A DNA stretch of 20,173 nt from JBKBXU01 sp046313675 (GTDB taxonomy: Bacteria; Bacteroidota; Bacteroidia; Cytophagales; Cytophagaceae), in assembly GCA_046313675.1 (NCBI GenBank), contig JBKBXU010000037.1, positions 1 to 20,173 on the forward strand. Direction: 5' to 3'. Positions 16,231 to 20,173 of the stretch are shown here, piece by piece. How positions within the stretch are numbered: position 1 is the stretch's first letter; every line of letters begins with the position of its first letter. Below the pieces are notes generated by a model. It did not search any database. It had not been told where the DNA came from and was given only the letters and a program-made list of their open reading frames with translations. The translations under genes and the position numbers were made by a program.

Positions 16231-17454
16231 TTGAATACCGACGTATGCATCCTTGGTGCCGGCCCGGCAGGGGCAATGGCGGCACTTTTTTTAGCCAAAC
16301 ACAACATTCCCTGTATTCTTCTTGAGAAAGAAACATTCCCTCGTGATAAAATCTGCGGGGATGCCCTGAGTGGAAAGGTAGCTGAAGTACTTAAAAAGTT
16401 TGATCCATCCTTATTGGAAGAACTCAGGCATTTTTCCGGACAACTTCCTTCTTGGGGTATTCGTTTTGTCGCACCCAACCTAAAAGAGCTAAAGGTGCCT
16501 TTTAAACCCGGCTATAACACTCAAACTGATTCTCCTCCCGGATTTATTGCCAAAAGAATTGATTTTGATAATTTTCTAATAGAGCAAGTCAGAAATTATC
16601 CTTCAATTAAATTAATGGAAAATGTCCGGGTAAAAAACTTTAAAAAAAACAGCGATTCCTTTAATATAGAATATGAGGGAGGAGAGATAAACGCTCGTCT
16701 TTTAATTGTAGCCGATGGCGCTCAATCACTGTTCAAGCGGATTTATTTGAAAGAAAAGCCCGAGCCTAAACATTTCTCCGCCGGAATCCGTGCCTATTAT
16801 AAAGGCGTGTCCGATATGGATAAGGACAATTTTATTGAACTTCACTTTTTGAAGGAATTTTTGCCTGGTTATTTCTGGCTTTTTCCTCTTCCAAATGGCC
16901 TGGCAAATGTGGGTATAGGCATGAGATCCGATATTATAAGCAAGAGAAAAGTTAATCTTAAGGAAGAACTAAAAAAATTTCTGGACCACCCACATTTTAA
17001 AAATCGTTTTAGCAATGCCGAATTGCAAGGGGAGGTTAAAGGATTCGGCCTCCCTCTGGGGTCAAAACGAAGAAAAATATCCGGAGATAATTATATACTT
17101 ACAGGAGATGCAGCCTCCTTAATTGATCCATTTACCGGGGAAGGAATAGGAAATGCACTTTTAAGTGGAATGTTTGCCGCCCAACAAACCATGGATTCCC
17201 TTGCAATGAATAATTTTTCCTCGGAAAGCCTTGCCAGCTATGACGATGCCATTTACAGAAGGCTCGGTAAAGAACTAAAGATAAGTGCCAATATTCAAAA
17301 ACTTGCCGCCTTCCCTTCACTCTTCAACCTTGTAGTAAATAAGGCATCATCCAATAAAGAGCTTGGAGACATGTTTTCATGCATGTTTACGGATGTGGAT
17401 ATGCGTAAGAAACTTAAAAGCCCTTCCTTTTATTTCCGCTTACTTTTCCCATAA
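16231..17454 (+). CDS. Geranylgeranyl-reductase-family FAD-dependent oxidoreductase
   Basis: Flavoprotein of the geranylgeranyl reductase / digeranylgeranylglycerophospholipid reductase superfamily, related to p-hydroxybenzoate hydroxylase folds. Such enzymes reduce double bonds of isoprenoid chains or oxidise other lipids. The 407-residue product opens with the FAD-binding VCILGAGPAGAMAA (GxGxxG, 9-14) and LLEKE (30-34). The family-specific PRDKICGDALSGK (37-49) follows, and the second FAD motif is ILTGDAASLIDPFTGEGIGN (289-308). The start is TTG at 16231: the frame is open upstream to a stop at 16183, but no ATG exists there, and TTG sits four codons before the first beta strand. It lies 78 bases after lspA2 with no terminator seen, so it may be read through. 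The substrate is unknown; menaquinone or polyprenol side chains are possibilities only. Confidence 0.85.
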   Translation: MNTDVCILGAGPAGAMAALFLAKHNIPCILLEKETFPRDKICGDALSGKVAEVLKKFDPSLLEELRHFSGQLPSWGIRFVAPNLKELKVPFKPGYNTQTDSPPGFIAKRIDFDNFLIEQVRNYPSIKLMENVRVKNFKKNSDSFNIEYEGGEINARLLIVADGAQSLFKRIYLKEKPEPKHFSAGIRAYYKGVSDMDKDNFIELHFLKEFLPGYFWLFPLPNGLANVGIGMRSDIISKRKVNLKEELKKFLDHPHFKNRFSNAELQGEVKGFGLPLGSKRRKISGDNYILTGDAASLIDPFTGEGIGNALLSGMFAAQQTMDSLAMNNFSSESLASYDDAIYRRLGKELKISANIQKLAAFPSLFNLVVNKASSNKELGDMFSCMFTDVDMRKKLKSPSFYFRLLFP

Positions 17455-17616
17455 AGTCTAAAAAAGGCTAAAACATTTTGTCGGGCTTACTTGTAAACTT
17501 TATCTATACTGTATAGTTTAGTGTAGCTGAAAGGTTTTTTTGCAATTTCTATTAAGAAAACCTTCTTATTGGTTGTAGATCCCTCAGCAATCTTCTTATC
17601 AAAAAAAATAACATCA

Positions 17617-18561
17617 ATGGAAACACTCACCGAAGTAAATTTTTGGACTAAGTTAACTCATCTTATTCAAAATTGGGTTATTACGGAATTGCCGGGCATA
17701 ATTGTGCTTACGCTGGGAATCTTTGTCTTCTTCAGAATAATTAGCTTTTCCATAGATAAATTAAAAAAAGCACTGGTCAAGCGTGCCGACAAAAATGAAA
17801 ACATTGATACTGTGGAAGCAGAGAAGAGGATAGCTACTTTATTGGGCATTGTTCAAGGCCTAGTAAAAGTTTTTATAATGTCTGTTTTCTTTGTCATACT
17901 CCTTGGGAAGTTTGGTGTTGACATAGGGCCCATTCTGGCCAGTGCCGGTATCATAGGCTTGGCTGTAGGTTTTGGAGCACAGGAACTTGTTCGGGATTTT
18001 ATAAGCGGATTTTTTCTTTTATTGGAGAATCAGGTACGTAAAGGCGATGTGGCCATTATCAATGGCACCGGAGGTTTGGTGGAAAGCATAGAGTTGAGAA
18101 CCATTACTCTCAGAGATTTCTCCGGAGTCGTTCATATATTTCAAAATGGCAAAATTAACACCCTTTCCAATATGACCAAAGAGTGGTCGGCCATGGTTTT
18201 TGACATTGGCGTGGCCTATAAAGAGGATGTACAGACGGTAATGAACATTATGAAGGCGGTGGGGCATGAATTACAAAATGATTCGGAATTTGCAGAGAAA
18301 ATTATTGAGCCTATTGAAGTTGTGGGGCTTGATAATTTTGCCGATAGTGCCTTGGTTATTAAGGCCAGGCTCAAAACCAAGCCGATAATGCAATGGGCGG
18401 TTGGAAGGGAATACCGTAAGCGTTTGAAGATTGCGTTTGATAAAAACAACATTGAAATTCCGTTCCCACATACTACTGTTTATTGGGGAGAGAAAATTAA
18501 TCCTTTAAAACTTGATGTGGAAAAGGAAAATCTTGAAAAATTAGTAAGCTTTAAAGGATAA
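17617..18561 (+). CDS. MscS-family small-conductance mechanosensitive channel
   Basis: Inner-membrane channel that opens under membrane tension to release solutes on osmotic downshock. The ATG at 17617 gives 314 residues; an upstream in-frame TTG at 17569 would add 16 residues without hydrophobic character and is not favoured. Three membrane segments (about 22-44, 74-98, 104-136) precede a cytoplasmic beta and alpha/beta vestibule. The pore helix shows the Gly/Ala-rich pattern of MscS in ILASAGIIGLAVGFGAQ (106-122), followed by ELVRDFISGFFLLLENQ and the KGDVAIINGTGGLVESIELRTI beta-domain block. The length is close to that of E. coli MscS. It is separated from the flavoprotein by 162 bases with no clear promoter, and from the outer-membrane gene by 72. 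Confidence 0.92.
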   Translation: METLTEVNFWTKLTHLIQNWVITELPGIIVLTLGIFVFFRIISFSIDKLKKALVKRADKNENIDTVEAEKRIATLLGIVQGLVKVFIMSVFFVILLGKFGVDIGPILASAGIIGLAVGFGAQELVRDFISGFFLLLENQVRKGDVAIINGTGGLVESIELRTITLRDFSGVVHIFQNGKINTLSNMTKEWSAMVFDIGVAYKEDVQTVMNIMKAVGHELQNDSEFAEKIIEPIEVVGLDNFADSALVIKARLKTKPIMQWAVGREYRKRLKIAFDKNNIEIPFPHTTVYWGEKINPLKLDVEKENLEKLVSFKG

Positions 18562-18633
18562 AATTCTGATAACATTTAAATTAATTGTAAGTTTACCAGA
18601 GTAATTATTTTTAACTCTAAATTACTATTTCTT

Positions 18634-19236
18634 ATGAGAAAGATTTTTATTATCGCCCTTCTCACTTTTGCCAGTATTGGTTTGGAAAATCCAGCCAAGG
18701 CTCAGGCTTATGCGCCTGGTCAACTTCAGATAAATGCGGGTATTTCTGCGGGATTATTAGGTTATGGCGGATATTTTGGCGCCTGGGGGTGGGGAGGTTA
18801 CAGACGTACCGGTTTCGTGCCTTTGTTTGCCTTAGCAGAGTATGGATTTCATAAATGGATCAGCGCCGGGCCTTATATTGGATATTACAGCAGGGGATAT
18901 CGTCATCGAAGCCTGGATCATATGCACCGATGGAGTCATGTTAATGTTGGAGTCAGGGGAACGTTTCACTGGGTTCCACTTATGCGTCAATGGGGTTTGA
19001 ATATTGATGAAGATCGTTGGGATTTTTATGCATCTCTTATTACAGGTCTGGAATTTCGTTCATATAGCTACAACGGTCCCGGCACTAATTTAATAGGAGG
19101 TTCAGGTGGTACAAGGTTAATAGTTGGCCCGGTAGTAGGTGCTCGCTATATGTTTAGTAAAAACCTTGGAGCCTTTGCCGAAACCGGTAGAGGGATGTTT
19201 GGATTGGCTAGTATCGGTATGACTTTCAAATTATAA
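18634..19236 (+). CDS. Predicted small outer-membrane beta-barrel protein, copy 1
   Basis: I cannot name the family. The 200-residue product has a Sec signal peptide ending in AKA-QA (about residue 24). An aromatic, Gly-rich chain follows with alternating hydrophobic residues (LQINAGISAGLLGYGGYFG, PLFALAEYGFHKWISAGPYIGYY, DFYASLITGLEFRSY, RLIVGPVVGARYMF), the pattern of amphipathic beta strands. It ends in IGMTFKL, similar to barrel C-termini. Size and pattern resemble the small OmpA/OmpW-like barrels common in Bacteroidota. It is followed by a strong terminator at 19261-19300 and by a diverged tandem copy at 19633. Location is inferred from pattern only. Confidence 0.78.
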   Translation: MRKIFIIALLTFASIGLENPAKAQAYAPGQLQINAGISAGLLGYGGYFGAWGWGGYRRTGFVPLFALAEYGFHKWISAGPYIGYYSRGYRHRSLDHMHRWSHVNVGVRGTFHWVPLMRQWGLNIDEDRWDFYASLITGLEFRSYSYNGPGTNLIGGSGGTRLIVGPVVGARYMFSKNLGAFAETGRGMFGLASIGMTFKL

Positions 19237-19260
19237 AACACCCTATTCACCGATTTTTTG

Positions 19261-19300
19261 TGACCCCATTTGGATAGATTCCAAATGGGGTTATTTTTTT
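19261..19300 (+). terminator. Intrinsic terminator after outer-membrane gene copy 1
   Basis: ACCCCATTTGGA (19263-19274) pairs perfectly with TCCAAATGGGGT (19280-19291) around a 5-base loop, followed by TATTTTTTT. Its 3' arm and T-run overlap the last codons of the minus-strand doxX-like remnant, whose stop is at 19293-19291. On the minus strand it lacks a T-run, so it works mainly on plus. Confidence 0.92.
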
Positions 19301-19545
19301 GAGGTACGCTTATACACGGGGTAGTCAAGAGAATACCTGCCACTGCCTTCGATAATAAGGAAAATACTTCCTAGCAACATCGCCCAATCGGTGCGTATTC
19401 TATTGGCCATTGACCAGAAGCCGTCTTCCAGCAAAACGGGAAGCTGAGTATATATAATGGCAAACACCATTATAATTGCTGTAACAATTACAGCTAATCG
19501 TGTGATCAGGCCAATAATCTGGAAAAAAGAACCGTTAGAGGAAAT
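19291..19545 (-). pseudogene. C-terminal remnant of a DoxX-like membrane protein
   Basis: The minus strand holds 84 open codons ending at a stop at 19293-19291. They read IIGLITRLAVIVTAIIMVFAII, then RTDWAMLLGSIFLIIEGSGRYSLDY, matching the last two membrane segments and the GxGxYSLD-type ending of DoxX-family proteins of about 130-150 residues. Upstream the frame meets a stop at 19548-19546, and the N-terminal half is absent. The break lies where homology to the upstream region of the outer-membrane gene begins, so the gene looks truncated by the tandem duplication. It has no start codon at a sensible place and is unlikely to be functional. Confidence 0.72.
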
Positions 19546-19559
19546 TTAGGTAAATTCTG

Positions 19560-19581
19560 ATACCACTAATATTAGTGGTAT
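19560..19581. promoter_or_regulatory. Perfect 22-bp palindrome upstream of outer-membrane gene copy 2
   Basis: ATACCACTAAT (19560-19570) is followed directly by its exact reverse complement (19571-19581), with no spacer. It sits 51 bases before the copy 2 start codon. Such a spacer-free dyad suits a dimeric protein-binding site better than an RNA hairpin. The corresponding bases in front of copy 1 (about 18569-18590) keep about 6 of the 11 pairs. Confidence 0.5.
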
Positions 19582-19632
19582 GTTTACAGATAATTAGTAA
19601 ACATTTTTAACCGTAAAGTCACCACTTACATT

Positions 19633-20173
19633 ATGAGAAAGTTATTTTTTATTGTCCTTCTCACTTTAGCTAGTATTATCTTGGAGAATCCTGCCAAAGC
19701 TCAGGCCTATGCACCTGGCCAACTTCAGATAAATGCCGGTTTTTCCGCAGGACTGGTTGGTTATGGCGAATATTTTGGGCACGGCATGTGGGGCTGGGTG
19801 GGCTGGGGAGAATACAGGCGTACCGGTTTTGTTCCTTTGTTCGCCATTGTAGAGTATGGCATTCATAAATGGATCAGTATTGGCTCTTACATTGGATACT
19901 TAAACCGGGGTTATCGCCATAGAACAGTGGACAGGCATCATAGGTGGAACTTTGTTAACTTAGGAGTTCGCAGCAGTTTTCACTGGGCGCCACTTATGAA
20001 TGAATGGGGGCTAAATATTGATGATGACCGTTGGGATTTTTATTCTTCTCTTCTTATTGGAATGGAAATAGTCCGTTATAAAAATTACCGGATTGGGGGA
20101 GGGCTTTTTCAGAGGGGTACTTATACCAGGTTAGTTCCCGGAATAGTTCTTGGAACACGTTATATGTTTACCA
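19633..20173 (+). CDS. Predicted small outer-membrane beta-barrel protein, copy 2 (partial, runs off window)
   Basis: Starts at the ATG at 19633 and stays open for 180 codons to the window edge. It parallels copy 1 throughout: MRKLFFIVLLTLASI signal peptide with NPAKAQAYAPGQLQINAG, then YRRTGFVPLFAIVEYGIHKW, RGYRHR, WGLNIDDDRWDFY and TRYMF at the edge. It carries a four-residue net insertion in the aromatic loop (HGMWGWVGWGEYRR against AWGWGGYRR) and differs in the loop after RYKN. By comparison with copy 1 about 20-25 residues are missing at the C terminus. As in copy 1, the signal peptide and alternating strand pattern suggest an outer-membrane barrel of unknown function. Confidence 0.8.
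   Translation, partial: MRKLFFIVLLTLASIILENPAKAQAYAPGQLQINAGFSAGLVGYGEYFGHGMWGWVGWGEYRRTGFVPLFAIVEYGIHKWISIGSYIGYLNRGYRHRTVDRHHRWNFVNLGVRSSFHWAPLMNEWGLNIDDDRWDFYSSLLIGMEIVRYKNYRIGGGLFQRGTYTRLVPGIVLGTRYMFT

Larger units (their letters stand above)
18559..20173 (+). repeat. Tandem duplication of an outer-membrane protein gene with its upstream region, unit about 0.99 kb
   Basis: Copy 1 begins around the mscS stop (18559) and copy 2 around 19550. The shared block ATTCTGATA is at 18563 and 19554 (offset 991), and the start codons are at 18634 and 19633 (offset 999). Upstream sequence is recognisably alike (GTTTAC and TTTTTAAC blocks), and the proteins are about two-thirds identical by eye. The second copy continues past the window. 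Confidence 0.85.

Noticed and set aside
17569..17616. TTG at 17569 as the mscS start
   Set aside because: It adds 16 residues with no role in the family, whereas the ATG at 17617 gives a normal MscS N terminus.
1..20173. CRISPR arrays, tRNAs, rRNAs, insertion sequences, phage genes, defence systems
   Set aside because: I looked for regularly spaced repeats, cloverleaf-like segments, transposase or integrase motifs and known defence domains on both strands and found none.

Overview
The window looks like chromosomal DNA from a member of the Bacteroidota, most likely a Cytophagales-type marine or soil bacterium. The evidence is AT-rich spacers, starts without Shine-Dalgarno sequences, promoter-like TAnnTTTG boxes, a secreted glycoside hydrolase with a C-terminal type IX secretion (T9SS) sorting domain, and the long bacteroidetal form of IleS. 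No phage, insertion sequence, CRISPR array or RNA gene was found. Most genes are housekeeping or cell-envelope genes.

Layout. Positions 1-2650 (minus strand) hold a probable operon: LOG-family nucleotide hydrolase, MltD-like lytic transglycosylase, then the N-terminal 260 codons of uvrA, which runs off the left edge. Positions 2767-3693 (minus) encode a TIGR01777-type sugar epimerase-like protein. A secreted coiled-coil protein (3825-4526, plus) converges on an LpxL/HtrB-like lipid A acyltransferase (4597-5463, minus), with one hairpin terminator between them. Positions 5703-8393 encode a large multidomain T9SS-exported glycoside hydrolase, followed by a strong terminator and 0.4 kb of AT-rich spacer.

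Positions 8835-16152 (plus) hold an RND/MMPL-family exporter, ileS, and two tandem copies of lspA (signal peptidase II). They are followed by a geranylgeranyl-reductase-family flavoprotein (16231-17454), an MscS-type mechanosensitive channel (17617-18561), and two tandem copies of a small predicted outer-membrane beta-barrel gene, the second cut by the right edge.

The most interesting content is a pair of gene-duplication scars within 6 kb. (1) The lspA duplication carried along the 3' end of ileS. A decayed ileS tail, about 110 bp, still sits in front of lspA2, and the -7 box of the lspA2 promoter (TACATTTG) is an identical match to part of the original ileS coding sequence. A 7+7 bp dyad overlaps the upstream promoter element. 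(2) The outer-membrane gene duplication has left the C-terminal 84 codons of a DoxX-like membrane protein stranded on the minus strand between the copies. Its open frame ends within a few bases of where the second copy's upstream homology begins. A perfect 22-bp palindrome lies upstream of the second copy. This predicts an intact doxX-like gene just beyond the right edge. I did not find a wholly new system; these scars and their regulatory consequences are the parts worth following up.
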